This document shows positions 33,533-48,500 of a stretch of 64,000 nt of DNA, piece after piece (within the stretch, counting starts at the first letter, position 1; each line of letters begins with the position of its first letter). Location of the stretch: positions 14,636,780-14,700,779 of the forward strand of contig NC_067291.1 of assembly GCF_020740795.1 (NCBI RefSeq), in the 5' to 3' direction. This stretch comes from Apus apus (Eukaryota; Chordata; Aves; Apodiformes; Apodidae). The notes under the pieces were generated by a model that was not told the origin of the DNA, made no database searches, and saw only the letters and a list, made by a program, of their open reading frames with translations. Both the position numbers and the translations under genes were made by a program.

Positions 33533-36500
33533 CTGCAGCACAAAAAAAAAAAAGTGGGAATCACTATGGGAATACAGGAAGACAGCAGGCAAGGCATGAC
33601 TCCACACACACAGAAACCGTGCTGTCCACCCAGTCCACTGGGCGCCTTTAAAACATGTCCAGTTCCCTGATGAGCTACCATGAAATTACATCCTGTGATT
33701 GCTGAGTTTTCTGTGCACAAGTTGGAAAACATCAGGGAGTTAATATGGATAATGGTGGTCATCTGTGGGCGTGAGATCAAATTTCATGTGGGTCAGACGT
33801 TTGAGGTGCAGAACAAAGTCCTAAGGGGATGCAAAGCTACCAGAAAAAGAAACTGCACAGGGATTTTTTTTCAGATCAAGAGACAAGACAGACCAGCTGG
33901 AGGTAAAGGGAGAGGCCACCAGAAGGGCTGTAGGTATCACTTCCAAACTACAACAAAGTTAAAGCAGACAGCAACAGTACAGTGGCTGCAACAGTGAGGA
34001 GCATCCCAGCAGCAGGGCCTGAAAGCATGTGCACTGAAGCAGGACACTTTGCTCCTGAAAGCAGAGCATGCTGCAAAAGAAAGCAAGTCTAGCCTGGGGA
34101 GGCTGCTCAGGATGGGATGGGGAAGGAGCAGGGAGTAGAGTGTGTTCCTTTGACAATCCCAGGGGCTGCAGAACAGGCAGTACAGCCCACAGAAGATCAC
34201 TTCAGGCTGAGAACTACACTCATCACAGCTGATCTCCATTCCTGTGTTACCATCCACATTCAAAGCTAGATTTCATGGCTTCCACAAGTTTGTTGGCTGG
34301 AGGGAAAAGCCAGTTTACTGACCCTGAAAACACAACAATTACTCCCCTGAGACTCACCAGACTGTTGGGAGCGATGTCCCCTGCCCTTTTTCTTCTTTTC
34401 CTTCTTCTCCTTTGGTTTGGATAAACTGAAGAGGCGGGTAGGCATCTGGGGCTGGTCCTCAGCTGCCTTGTTAGTCTGGTTTGTTGTGCTAAGCAAATGG
34501 AAAGTGCTTTTCTCTTTGTGTGTCCTTGAAAGACTGTTCCTTTTGGGGGAGACAGACAGTTCTGCATCAAAGTGCCCTTGCTTAGGAAGGGAAGGGCTCT
34601 TCTGCTTGGAGGAGTCATCGATGCTGGACTGGGAGGGGACTCTTCCAAGTTTCTCATGTAGATGTGAAACCTATATAGGCAAAGAAAGTTGTTTCATTTG
34701 GGCATGAAAGAGGCTAGCAGAGAAACTGGCTAGGAAAAGTGTGTCCCAGAACACTCATAGAGACAGACACCCAGTGAACACCCAGCCAATTCACCAGCTA
34801 AAAAGTGGTCCCCATCCAGGCAAAGCAATGAAAGAAGCCCTCTCTGTTTAAGACAAAGAAACGAGACATATAAAGAATAACACTCCAGTATCTTTTGCTC
34901 CTACATGTACTGTGCTATGTATCAACAAGCCAAGGGCAAATATTGTCTAAGATCTCAGTACCAAGACTCACCCTGAATCGTTCACACACACAGATGGTGG
35001 CAGAAGGCCAAGGAGAAGTGTGCCTCTCCAGCAGGGGAACGCCAGCACACAGCACCGGAGCGGCATGTGTCAAAGGAAGTCTTCCCAAGCAAGAGATGAA
35101 AGCAAGAACATTTTTCCTGATTTATTTTTTTTTTATCCCTAACGGCTGTCTCAGGATGTAATTGAGCCCTCACATTCAAAGGGAAGATCAAAACAACAGC
35201 TCAACAAAGCCTCACCGAACCCTCTATTAATAGCTCTGAAACGTCAGTAAGATACCTGCCTCCAAAAGGTGCTTCCTTCTCCTGATCCCCCAGGCCTCAC
35301 AGTTATTTACCTCTCAGCCTCTCCCATAGCATCCGTACCCTTTGCATGTCTACATGTGCTCAGTGCTGGAACAGCTTCACTGTGTGCTTGGAAACTTTCG
35401 GCCTGATCAGGAACCAAGGTGGGAGGGAGCAATCGCTCCTCTGATGGTTTGCTTTTCAGAGCTCACTGCTGAGCTCTGCAATTAGTCCATTCAGCAACCA
35501 AAATAATTTCCATTTTGCAATCCAACATTTATAAACTAATTCTGCTGCAGCTCTACACAAACTGCATTCAGAATTAGTGAGTTATAAACAAATTATCAAC
35601 AACAGGCTTAAGGTTCAAATTCAGCCCATGTTTTGCCAACGAATGCTTGCTTTCATCAGCTAGACTACTGCACAGTTAAAAAAAAAAACACAACAAAAAA
35701 AAATTCATACTTGCTGAAAAATGCACAGAGCAGGATCTGCATGTGAGATTTTCTTTGTGGTTGTGGGCAACCAGCCACCAGAAACCTCTTGCAGCAAAAC
35801 CAGGGACCTTTCCTCACTGAGCCATGACCAGACTGCCTGCAGGTGCCCAGTCTCTTTAGGACAGGGACAATGCCTATCTCTTTGCTAGATATGAAGAATG
35901 CTTTTGGAGATGGATATAAGCTGACAAACAGACTTCTGCAATTATCAGCCTCTCAAGTGGCTTTTGTGACAGTTGGAGGGTGCAGGTAACACACAATGCT
36001 CAGGCTGTGTCTGAGAAGGATGTCTCATCTTCCTGACCACTCCCCTGAGCGCAGCCCCCATGAGGTGAAAGCCAAAATCAAAGGCAATATCAAATTCCTG
36101 GGACTGCCTAGGTTATCCTCTCTGCAAGCCAGCCACCTCCACGCTGCTGTCCATCAACACACGGCACAGAAAAGTGGGAACAGCTCAGGCTGCTCAGGAC
36201 CTACCTAGGAACCACCTGCCTGGCATTAGCCAGGCATCCTGAACACACCATGTTGTACCAAGACTGGCAATGCCTCAGCAGCAACAGGTGCAATAAATGC
36301 AGCCCTGCACATCATGTGCAAGGAAAGAGCCAGTCTGAAATACCAGATCCAGCATGTCTGGGGCTGGGCTGGCATCAGTCTATCACTGCTGGCACACAGC
36401 ACTCCGGGAGCTCCCTGCAGGGCAGGGCTTCCCCAGCAGCCTGGCTGTTGGCAGCACTTACCTGGTTGTGGTCAGACTCCTGCCGCATTTGAGCCAAGCG

Positions 36501-39500
36501 CTCCACGTCTTGCTTGAATTGCGCCTTCTCCCTCTCCAGCTGCTTCTGTGCTGTGCGAAGCCTCTCCAGGTCAAGCTGGTAGGAGGCCTTCTTCACCTGC
36601 AGCTCCTCTCGCTCCCGCTCCAGTTCCTGCCACCCTCTCTGGACCTGCTCCTCTCGCTGGGCCAGGTGGGCCTCCTGCTCTGCCAGCTCCTTCTCCCGCA
36701 CTTCCCACTCCTTCTCTCTCCTCCGCCTCTCCTCCTGGTGCTGTGTCTGCTGCTTCTTCAGGTTGGCCAGCTCCTGGCGCTGCTTCTCCAGGTTGCGCTG
36801 CTTCTCCTGCTCCAGCAGTGAAGTCGGCCGGAAGAAGCTTCGGGACAGAGCCCTCTCGCTCAGAGCCAGCTTCTGGTCCTCGATGTAAGTGTCCTGCTGC
36901 AGCACAACGCCCTAGAAGAATGGGGACACAAATCACTGCAGTGCCCTCTCCGTGGAGAAAAACTCCATCTACGGAAACCTCAGGGTGTTGTAATCAAACC
37001 CCTTCTTTCCCCACCAAATTCACAGCTCAGCACTGCTGCCTTATGGCTGGGCTAGCCAGAGGATGCTGGCAGAGCATCTCCCCCAGCAGCTTCCCAAATT
37101 CAGGTGAGCACCCATTCATTTGGGCAGCATCTCATTCCTACAACCTGCCAGCACACTGCCTGCAAGCCAGCCACAGGGTCTTCATCTGTGCAGGGATGTC
37201 ACAAGCAAAGGAGAAGGGGAGACGGGGAGCGAAGCGCATGTGGCTGTCGCTGCCTGTGGGATGCACGGCCTGGGCTAGCAGCACGCAAAAGCAGGATGAA
37301 GAGCCAAGCCTACCTGCAAAGCACTGAGCAGCTTATGGAGGCTGGTAATGGTTTGGAGGACCTGCTGCGAGAAAACAAAAGCGTTGCTATTAGATCTCAC
37401 TGGGTGCCAGGGTATATGTAAAGCACACTCCTTTTCCACTGTGACCCACCACTGGGTGCAACAAGCTGTGTGGTCATCTCTATACCCTCATTTTTTGCAT
37501 TCTTCCCTTGTAATGACCTAATCATCCCCCAGTACACAAACACATCCCTGGACAACTCTCAGAGATGGCATCATCTTCCTCACTTTCCCAGCTGTCAGTG
37601 CAGCAGGGGAGGAAACATCTGCAGAAGCACCAAATGGCACAAACACCTCATGGGAACTGCCGGGCTGTTTCTGCAAACCTTTTCCCACAGCACTCCTTGC
37701 TTAAGAATAAGCAGAGTAATTGGGATGAAACCTGGCAGTTCACTTAAAAATTTCAGGGGTGAAAAAAGAAGAAATCTTAAAACGAATGCAGACTATTTGT
37801 ACTCTTCCACCCCCGCTGTCCCTTACAAGTCTCACTGTCATTAGACAGAAAAACTGCAATACAGCAGGTACATGGGCTAGCAGGTACATGGGCACAGCAG
37901 GTGTGTTCATGGAGGCTCTCTGAAAATACAGGTAAATGCAAACCTATCTTCTTTTAAGAAGAAAAACCATCATAGCACTTTCAATAGTGGTGTAATAGCC
38001 AGTATTAAGAGAACTGCTTCTCATTCTGCCATTAATGCTAATTGGGTGTTATGAATGTGTATCAAAGGGAGAATATAAAACTTATTGCCCCAATTCACTG
38101 CACCTGCAACATAAAATTAAACTCCCTCTGTCTGCAGATGCACAATAAATACAGCCCTGTGAATCTGAGTGGAAATTCACCCTTGCTGCCTACAATCAGC
38201 ACATATCATCCTGCTGGCAAGCAGATGACAATCAGCAAATTCCCTGTCTAAGCATCCAAGGTTAAACAAATAAATGACACAGTGGGTTCAGCTTTAATGT
38301 ATTTAAAAGTCTGCATGCACTCTAGCAAATGAAATGTATTTTCTTCTACATTATCACCTATTGAGATAAATTCACTTGCCACTTAAATGAAGGAAACAGC
38401 TGAGCAACAGAATCAATTCTTACCTCATTATTCCTTTTCAACATGAACATCAGATTAGCATTTCCACCCTATAAAAAGATCACAGATTTAATATGAGGAC
38501 AAATGAGAAATCACAGCAAATGTGTTCTGAAGCTGAACTAATTACAGCCACATTAACCCCCCCCCCTCTGTCTTCCATTCTGGGAGAATTCATGCATGTT
38601 TTTTAGGCAAGTTAAAATAATATAAAATAGCATGTTAATTAAGTATCATTTTGTAGTTATATGATGCATTGATCCAAAGTAAGAATAAGTGCAAGGTTAT
38701 AGTTGACCTTATCATTTCAATAAGGATGCATAATTAAACACATGTTTCAGCTGATCTGCAGGCAGATGGCAGATAACCTGGGCCACGAAGGAATACTACT
38801 GATTTGCTGCGGTTTTCAGATCAGGACTTTAGCTACAGCAAAGCATTTTTTGACTGCATACTGCCAATTTTATTGTATTTTTAACTTATTAGGATACTCC
38901 TAATTGTCAAGAAGTTCAGGTATTTTTGGATTGTCACTCTCTTGAAATCCAAATTTGATGGCAGCAGACAAAGAAACCCAGGAGATACCTTCTTTAAAAT
39001 GCTGTCTGACTCTGTTCTCCGAAGGTCCTGAGCATCATCGCCTTCATCTTTTGCTCCACCTAAAGGAAGCAGCCAGCATTGACACTGGTTATTCAACATT
39101 TTAAGCCATCGATGAACTTGCTAATGTCTGAGAAATTTAATACAGGAAACTTAGATGTTTCACAAAAGGGGACACAGAGCTCCTGACACTTTAACTAAAT
39201 GCATTTGCTCCCTATGTATGTAGAACAAGTCACTGCTACTAGAAAAAGTGGATGTAAATTCAGATTAGGATTGACTTTGATTTCAGACAATGTGCTGATG
39301 AATTTGGCACACTCCTATCAGCTGGTGTGCTGTCTAGCCCTGCACTGCTGTCTACTACCAAAGAATACTTGCTGAGAAGACATGAGGCAGAGTAAGAGCA
39401 GATGGAGAGCAACAGCAGTATCACATCAGGGTATATTATTGCAGGTAAAGTTTCAATGCCTCTCTTGTGGAAGCGCAATTTACGGCTGGGTCAGATACTG

Positions 39501-42500
39501 CTGCCCAATACCCTGTGTAATTTTATGCTAATGCTTTATCCTTAACCTTAGTTATCAGAAGCCTGTACCTTCAAAGGGACACTGGACTTCTCACTTTCCC
39601 TTGGACAGGTCATATCAGTGTTCCTGAGCAGGAATGAACTGACTTGTAGGGCCAAGAGAGCTTGAACCTTCCACCTGTGCCATCCTTCCGCTCTCAGACA
39701 GCAAAGGAGTCACATGTTCTTCTAGCTCTTGCCAAGACTCTCGCATTCCCCTTGCCAGCTGACATGCAGCCCATGGGGAAAACCCACACCTGCACTGGTA
39801 ACCTCCCTATGGCCAGGCTTTTCATGTTGAACAACTTCACATACACCTGTATCTGCAGCAACGGGAAGGACACTGCACCTAGTGCAAAGGCCCTCTCCTC
39901 CCACCACCCCCCAGGCAGGCTTTGCTATTAAAGGCTGAACCTCCAGTCCTCCTAACAGACCTTCTCTCCTGCGCCATGTCCTGGGACCTTCCACCTCTTT
40001 GCAGGAGGAAACACCTCCCTTCTGCTTTGCTGGAGGGGAGAACAAAGGGTAGTCAAGTTATAAGCCTTGCCCAAGGTTGCACAGGTTGTGAACAGAACTG
40101 GAGATGAAAGTCGGGTTTCATGTCTCCTGACATCCAGCTGAACAAACAGGCCCTGCATTCTTATTCTAAATTCACCCAAGATCCTACAATTATTGAATTA
40201 CAATCCAATTCAAAAGAGGAAATTTCTACAGAAAACGCAGACCTGGGCAATGAACAGCCTTGAAGTTGTCCCATTCATCACTGCAACAGAGAGGCACAAC
40301 CCTAAACAAAGCCCTTTAGTGGGAATATATTTGTCATTATGATGACAAGGCCTGTGGAGAGCTTTGCAGCTTTCCAGCAGTGCTGGGAAAAACTCTACAT
40401 ACTTCTCATGTCTGACTGTCTGGAGCTAACACTGCTCCTTTAATACAGAAGGTCAGGTCAGACAAGGTCCAACAATCCCAATGCTGAGGCAGACACTAGC
40501 ACAGCAAAACTGGCTGTACTGAGAGCTTGAGTGAGAGACCACAGAGAAAGGAATTTTAGGACAGGGAAGTTTCTGATGACTAGGCCAAAGAAAGAGCATT
40601 GGGAAGCAGCCAACTATGCAGCTGAAATAAATATTCACACATTTGTTTGGGAGAGACTTAATTGCAGGAATAACACACGCAATTGTATGTGGAACACAAA
40701 TGCATAGAGAGCAGAGCCACAGAAGAAGGTGCTTGATTCAGCAATACCCTCACATCCATTCACAAATCCAACAGCACCAGGCTTCTGCTAGAAGATAACT
40801 GAGGAACGAAGAACAGAGCTCCAGATATTATAATGAGAACACGAAAAAACAAATACCTTAAGAAGCCAAATGATTTCATGTGGTGTGTAAGTAAAGAAGG
40901 ACGATTTAGAGCACAGAGAAAGGAGTTCAGATGTTTAATCCTCATGTCTCAACTACCATAACTCTACTTGTACATAGGCTTTTTTCCTAATCTGTTATTT
41001 AATCTATCAACTATTATTGGAGAGGAGATGGGAAATCCAAACCACCAGCTGCTAGAGTCCTTTGAAGCAAGAAGATACAATGACATTATGCATTATTAGC
41101 AAATGCTGATGTGCACACATGTAACTACTCACACTTGGAGGCATTCATCTGATGACTGTCAAATCCTCCAAAAGTTTCTGCCCTTCTAGGGAGAGAGATG
41201 GGGCCCACTCCTCCTTCTTGTTCCATGGCAGTGCTGCTGACCTGCTGCCCGAGGGCAGTGCCGAGGCTCCTGTTCACCAGGTCTTGCAGCAGTTCAACTG
41301 ATAAAAAGCAATGTCATCTCTGTTAAAGACCACCTCAGACTTCTGAGTTATTTTCATCCCTACCTGAGACTTGCTGTACTAAGAAAACCATGCTTCTATG
41401 ACAATGATAAGAACAGTATGTGTCCTCCCTGCAAAAACTCAGTCTGTCTGACCACTGAGTTCAATTCCTGGAGCTCTGCATAGGCTTGCACCTCTTCTCT
41501 TCCTTTGGGCAACCCTGATGTGCTCTGAGAACAGCACTTAATTTTTAGCCTCTCCAAAATTCACACCAGAAATTTGCTCAAGTTTCTATCTACCCTTGCA
41601 CTTGTTGACAGACTGGCTTGCCCCTTGCAGGCACCAGACATGCCTGCTGGAACCCAAGCCCCTTCTCACACCTTGCTGAGACTGAAGCACAGCAAAAGTC
41701 TGGATGGTCCAAATTTCAGTCAAGGATAAATCCTGTGCTGCTCCTGACACCAGTGTAGTTTAAATGCACGATCTATTTTTGTGCTGACTTCTTTTCTGTC
41801 CTCTTCCAACAGCCACCAATATCTGCTTCCTTTCCTGATCCTCATTACCTGTCCCTGAGACAATACCGTGGGCAGCAGTATCTCCTTATCTATGCAGTTA
41901 TTCTAACAAAGAGAATACTTCCCCTGCAAAACTGGTGCTTGAGGAGTGATGGCTTCACTGAAGGTGGGTGCACTGGTTAGCGTAATTAACCTGTCACCCT
42001 GACTTGCTCACCTTCATTAATTGCAGTTTTCATAATGGCCTCTCCTTTAGGTGCCTCTTCTGTGTTGGCTCTGAAGAGCAGCCTGGAGCCTGGCATGTCC
42101 TCTTGCACAGAGCTGTCTGCCATGTCCCGGAAGATCTTGGCCTTCTCCTCCAGCAAGAGGAGGATCTGCTTATCCTTCTGCTGAAGTTGTTCTGTGGAGG
42201 TGAACAGAAAACGGAGATGAAGACAGAAAATAAAAGCTTCAGCAAGGAAACAGAGAAATTCTTGAGATACTGGCCCCATCTAGTGGAATCTGATGATACA
42301 ACCGTGCCCTGCACAATCCTGCACTGCATCAGCACCCAGCAGGCTCAGCAAAAAATAAGGCAAGCAAGGTGAGGTGCAAACAGGGATTGCAATTATTTTC
42401 TGGATCCAGGATTCTCACTCCTTTGAAAAAAGTCATAGCTCAACCACAAAAGCCAAGTCAAAAATTCCTGTAAATTTTTCAAAATCCCTCGCTCTGTCCC

Positions 42501-45500
42501 AGGCAGGTTTTTACCTTTCAGTCCTCTCACTTTTGCATCCGACACTTTCTTTTCAAACTCAGACTCACAAGGGACTCCCTCGTCTTCATCCTTATCCCTG
42601 AACGACAGAGATGTCTCAGTTACTAACAGAACATGTGCATCACTTGCCTCACAAGAACAAGTTTGGTAGCTTACATGGTGTTCATTGTGTCCTGAATGAT
42701 CTGCATCCAGCCGTTACGCTCTTCTTTGGAGCTGGCATGGACTTCCACCATTTCAGGATCTTTTACACCCATGCTGATCAGGAACAAGCCCTTCTCTTCA
42801 TGAGCCACTTCTCGTACAATCAGCTTCTTCAGAGATATCACAGTGGATTTCTGGTCCTTTGGGTGGAAAGAAACTGTTAAGGAGGGTGAACACTACCAGC
42901 TCCCAGAAGTGAAATAGTATGGAAAAGGTCCTACTGCCCATACCACTACCTCAGATTGTAAACACATTCTGAACCTACTGACTAATTAAAAATAAATCAT
43001 TTTAAAGGGGTCAAAGAACACGGAAGAGCTTGCTTTCCTGAATCAGTTCTGTAGGAAAAGCCATTTCACCTTGTTCCATTTCAACAAAGAATTCATTTAA
43101 AATTGACATTGTGGTTTTGCAAACTGTACCATTTTTTTGCTCCAACTCCAGCAGCACTTTGATCTCATCTCCTCCTGCCCACACTCTCTCTGTCATTCAC
43201 ATCACAGCTCCTTAAACTCAGTGCAGCTTGGTAGCGCCTGCTCCACACACATTGTCTTTGCAATCTCTCTCTGGGATGGAGTAACATCTTGTTTGCAAAT
43301 CCCACAAAACCCCTGTTGTTCTCAGAAGCTCATAGCTGACTCCTATGATGGGTAAGACTTGTGTGTAAGATGACATCCATTGTGTGCTACAGTTTCTGGG
43401 TAATCAGCCTGCTCGTTTAAATGTCCCTTTGCAGTTGTGTCATCTCCATGTGAGTCAGCCCCTTTGTGCCTTTTACAGGACACTACACTGGGGTGATCTG
43501 GTAGCAGTTTTGCTAGCAGCACTTGGTGTGCAAATCACCTCCCCCTGAGTAGGGCACCAAGTCTGTGCAGACTATTGGAACTGAAATAACAAATTATCAG
43601 CTTTCAAAATGTTCAAAGTGTGGAAAGGTCACATGGTTTAGCCAGTCTAGACCATGTCTGCAAGGTACAGCCCTAACAGACCCAATTAGGTACTATGTTT
43701 TCTTTAGCAGGGCCCTAGCCCTTTCATGAGACCTGCCTTCAAAAGCTAATGGTTTTGGTGTTGTGTGTTACAAATATATTCTTCCCATTCCTCTGACATT
43801 TATTTTCAAGCTATTCTGTTGAATTTACTGCAGTGGCCTTTCCCACCCCCTCAGCCCCCCATTAGCTCACAACGTATTAGGACATTTCTTTCTGCTAAGA
43901 TTAATTTTTACAAAGTTTGCATTATCCCATTGCCTCCTCCCACCCCAATCACTGCTTCAATTTGCACAAACTGAAAAGCAGTAAGCGTATCAAGCGACAG
44001 GCAGGTTTTCAAGGTCAATTATCAGCTGTGCCAAGGCACTGCAGAAAGGGGAGGTGGGGCATGAAGACATGTTTTCCTATCAAAAATAATGGAGTCTGCT
44101 CAGCAAACGAAAATGTTAGAAGCAAGAAAATTGTTTAGCAGGCAATGACTGGCTTCGCTGCACAACACACATCAAGGGTCTCAGATGAAAAAAAGGAAGA
44201 AGGAGAAAAGGTTGAAGCCTTACCAGTGAGGCAAAGACATACTTCTGATCCTTCTCCTGAAGGAATACAAGCACGTCAGAGAGAAGAACAGCCTGGGCTT
44301 CTGAAAAAATAATAAATAAAAAAGCATACCAATGCAGTATAACCACAAAACGCATAGCAAAATAGATTTCTTTTAAGAATACCAGCACTTGGGAGTGGTA
44401 TGGCTGTTTTTGCAAATTCTGAAAGCAGGGTCAACTGCCTGGCTAGCAGGATGAGCTGGCAGCTCCTGGAGATGGTGGGTCAGGTTAGATCTGAATCAAC
44501 TTTGCATTACATAGAATGCAACAGCACCTGGGAAACCTGCAGGATTTTCTCTCATCTGTCAGATCAGGAGTGCTTCTCTCCAGCCATATGCTTTTCAACA
44601 ATTAGAATATAGGTGTAACATTGGAAGCTAGAGACACTTACTGAATAGAAGCACTGTTTTCTTGAACAATCCATATTTTAGCCCTCAAGCAAAGTATCTG
44701 CACAGGAAGTTTTGGGGTTTATGGTTCTCTTGATGAGTAGTTTGCAGAGTGTAAACTATCATGCAATAACAACATTTGTCAGCTGAGGTTTCTTTCCCAG
44801 GGAATACTGACTTCAGGAGCCACCACTAATTCTGCTCATAAAAACAACTCTTGGCAACTTCAAGGGGAGCAGATAGAGCCTGTGTGAGATGCAGGACCTG
44901 ACTTAATTTTGCGGGAGAAAGAAGCACAACATCAAGCCAAGAGAGGATTTTAAATCAGAATACAGCTTTTTCCCAGAGCACACGTACAGCCTTCTGAGTC
45001 TCCTAATGACGTATCACAAACTTGCACAGCAACTACCCAGTACAATGCCCCACCCACAGCCCTCAGTAGAAAGAGTTTTTGTGTAACGTACTTGGGAAAT
45101 CTTATGACAGAAAGGAAGTAAACCAAAAAGTTATATCATCCTGGGGAATATTCCTTCCATTCTGTTTTCAGAAGACAGGACCCATTCCAGGTAAAAGAAC
45201 CACTAAAATTCAAAGCTGCAAAATTAATTCAAAGCTTTGGGAGCTTTGCAAAAGTCAGCATTTGGCACTGTTCTTTTCTATCGTCTGTGCACTTTACAAG
45301 AGGTGAAATGCTAAAAACCTTCAAGAAAAGTTCTTCCTATACTCTGCTCCATTTCAAATCCTGTAAAATAGCCAGAATGTATGAACTAGCTTCTCCCTTC
45401 CCTGAGCTCTGCAGTTTGTCTGCAGGACCTGCTTTTGCTAGGAGTTTGCACTACAGATGGAAGTATGTTTATGCATTTCTATGACAGAAATGCAAATGCA

Positions 45501-48500
45501 GCCTGTACTTATCATAAGATTTCATAACAGCAGCAGAACTTGCTTCATCCACCATCTAAAGTCAGTAGTAATCTTAGGTGCCTAGAAACCATCTGTAAAC
45601 TTTGTTTCCAAAACCTTAAAATAAATCATACACAGGATGGAATTTCATGCTATCACTGTCTCCCTGCACAGCACCAGGCTACCAATCCCATTCATGTCTA
45701 AGTACCCTGGCTTAATCAGCTAATGCTGGGAGCAAGAAAGGGAAGAGTCCAGGCTTCCTGCCAAGCCTGAGACACAGCTCTGTGTGCTCTGATACCATAG
45801 TCCCAGCTGAAGGCTTCCTCAGGAGATCTAGCACTTAAACTCACTTAAACTTCAGCGCTCAGCAGAGCAGAGCACCTTAGAAAAACTGTTTCTATCTGAT
45901 AACAAACAAAAAGCATTTCAAGAAAACATTGACCAAACAAGAGGAAACTGAAGGGACACCAGAGACTCTCCTGAGCGGTTTGCGTCAGCAGCTAAAGAGG
46001 TTCAAGAGCAACAATTGCCTGGGACACCTCTCTGGAGCTTCAGTGAAACTGGGATGGTAACACTGAGCCTGGGGAGCCCTACTGCAGCCTTTGGAGCACA
46101 GGAGAGGCAGTGCTGCTGGTGGGCAGAGCCACTGGGAAGCTGAGGTGGGCGTTCAGATGCAGTGAACACGGTTCCTGGAACTGCTACACACACACATGGT
46201 GGCACAGAGATCTGACTCACTGCTCCGGGCAGCTGCAGCACCATTGCCTTCTCCTAGCCCAAAGGAGTACCCAGCAACTCTGCTCCTTGGCTGTGCACCC
46301 AAGCCCTCAGGAGCCATGCAGTCCGCAGGAGGAAAAGCAACTATCCTGTCACTCCAGAAACAACATGAGGAGTTAGAAATGCTGTGACGGGAAGTGAGTG
46401 GAGGGCACAGGGAAAGCTGTGTCAAAATCTCTCAAAGCAGAGGTATGAATGAAGGCCAGACACACCAACCTGAGGACTAATCCTACATCCAGAGAGGATG
46501 AGCTGTATCCTCCTCCAGCAGAAGGTCAATTAGTCTTACCTTTTAACCGACCAGCTGCACTTTTTAGGGAAACAGGCCCATCTCGGATGAGCTTCCGATG
46601 CCTCAAGTCCTCTCTTGCAAACATCTGGCCACTCTTCATCCTCATGATGGACTTGCTATCCGTCCGGTTGTAAATCTCACCAAGACGCATTTTCTTTTCA
46701 TAATTGCTGACTTTGCTATTGACTGCAGCAATCACATCTTTAACGAGGTTTAATGACTGAGTCAAGTCTTCATGTTCCACTTCATTTTCTTTGAACAGAA
46801 AGAGAAATACCTTAATTTCACTTCATCCTTGTGGACTCTAACTTCTGTATTTCCCTTCCTTTTCTCCCTCCCAAATTCTCACATTATAACTTTTTAACAC
46901 TTCATCAGACAGGCTGCATTTTTCACCCCTAAGGAGAGTTTCACAAAACTTTTCACATATATGGTTGAGATTGGGGACTATTCCAATATACCTTGTATAT
47001 AAGACAGTATAGACAAGCTACACAAATTAGCCACATATTTTAGCTATTACCAAAAAAAACAACCTGGGAGACTCTAGAGACTAAGCATGTTGCTCCATAA
47101 TTAGCTACAGAAAGACTTGTAACAACTAAATTAAGGCACCTGAATAACTAATCCTAAGTGGAGATATGAAACTGAGTTATCTCATTAGAATGGTGTGAGA
47201 CAATAATGACTGGTCAGTCTATTTTAAGAAAATCTGCTTCAGCTGAAAAGGATCCAAGAAATTTACACTGGAGGAACAAATACACACTTAGAATAGAGGA
47301 ACTGGTGCCTACCTTTGGTGTACTGCAGTATCCTTTGTAAAAGGACTGGGTACTTTGTGATTCTCTGAGTTACCAATAAGATACATTCAGATATCCCAAG
47401 ACGCCTCACCAGGGAGCTGCTCATTTTTTTCTAAGGAACAAAGATGAAAATTTCAGTTCTGCAGCAAAACACTCACCAGAATGCAAGAAGGACACACTCT
47501 TTCCATTGACTATGTCTGTTCTGCCAGGCCCTACCTTGACAAATGCCTGAAACCGCTTGTCCTTTGAGTACAGATCTTTGAAGTTATTTACTGCCTCATT
47601 GTGATGCCCACAGAATTTGCCGTACGTTTTCTTCATTCGCTCAGCGCTCTCGCCAGAGAACTGCAAGACACGAGACACAGAGATCCAATTTGCACTGAGC
47701 TCCTGGTGTGACAGCCCAGCAGTGCCTGCCAGTCTTTCAAAAGAACTTGATGAAACCAAATTAGACCAAAGCATCCTCAAGACATGCAATTAGATCTCTA
47801 GAACGTAAAGAGCCGAGTTTAAAACTTCACTGTGTTCACACAATGAAGAATTTGGGATTCTACCTCACAAGGCTTAAAAGCCAACAACAAAAAAGTCATG
47901 ATAAAAAGGAGGGGAAAAGTGCAGAAAAAAAACCCTAAAATGACCCACCTGAAGTTAAATAGCAGATCAGTAACTCAGCCAAGAAACACACTGGGCACAT
48001 TTTGGCTGTGGCCTACTGCATACCCTCTAGGCTAAGGTCAAATAATTCTGTGCCTGTCAGTGAATGTTTCTCTCTCTCACAAAATGAACTAAATTCACTT
48101 TAATCATTAGACCTTCCCTTGAAAGAGCAAAATGTGCTTCAAAAAGCAGAGACAGATTTTCACTTGTGTGAAGGGTAGAGGTGCCATCAGTTGTGACTAA
48201 CAGGCAGGAACAGGAGGGAAGGAAGAGTGCCTGGTTTCCAGCTGTGCTCTCAGAAGCGCAGGCTTTTTCCAGTGCTTACTTGATTCACTAGGATGTCACC
48301 TATCCTCTTGATAACAAAGTTCTTTTCACTTTTATCTGCCAACGACTCCTTCTTCCTTTCCAAGATCCGCTGAAAGAAGTGACTGTGGATGTGCAGCAAG
48401 TTTTCCAGGCAGGGAAAGATCTTGTCCACGACTTGTTGATCGTACTGCAGTTCCTGTAACATCCCTGCGCTGTACACGTCGTTCATGATCTTCAGGGTAC

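Noticed and set aside
36548-37327. 259-codon + strand ORF
   Set aside because: It is the antisense shadow of the AKAP13 coiled-coil exon; GAG/CAG-rich codons on - give stop-free leucine/serine/proline-rich frames on +.
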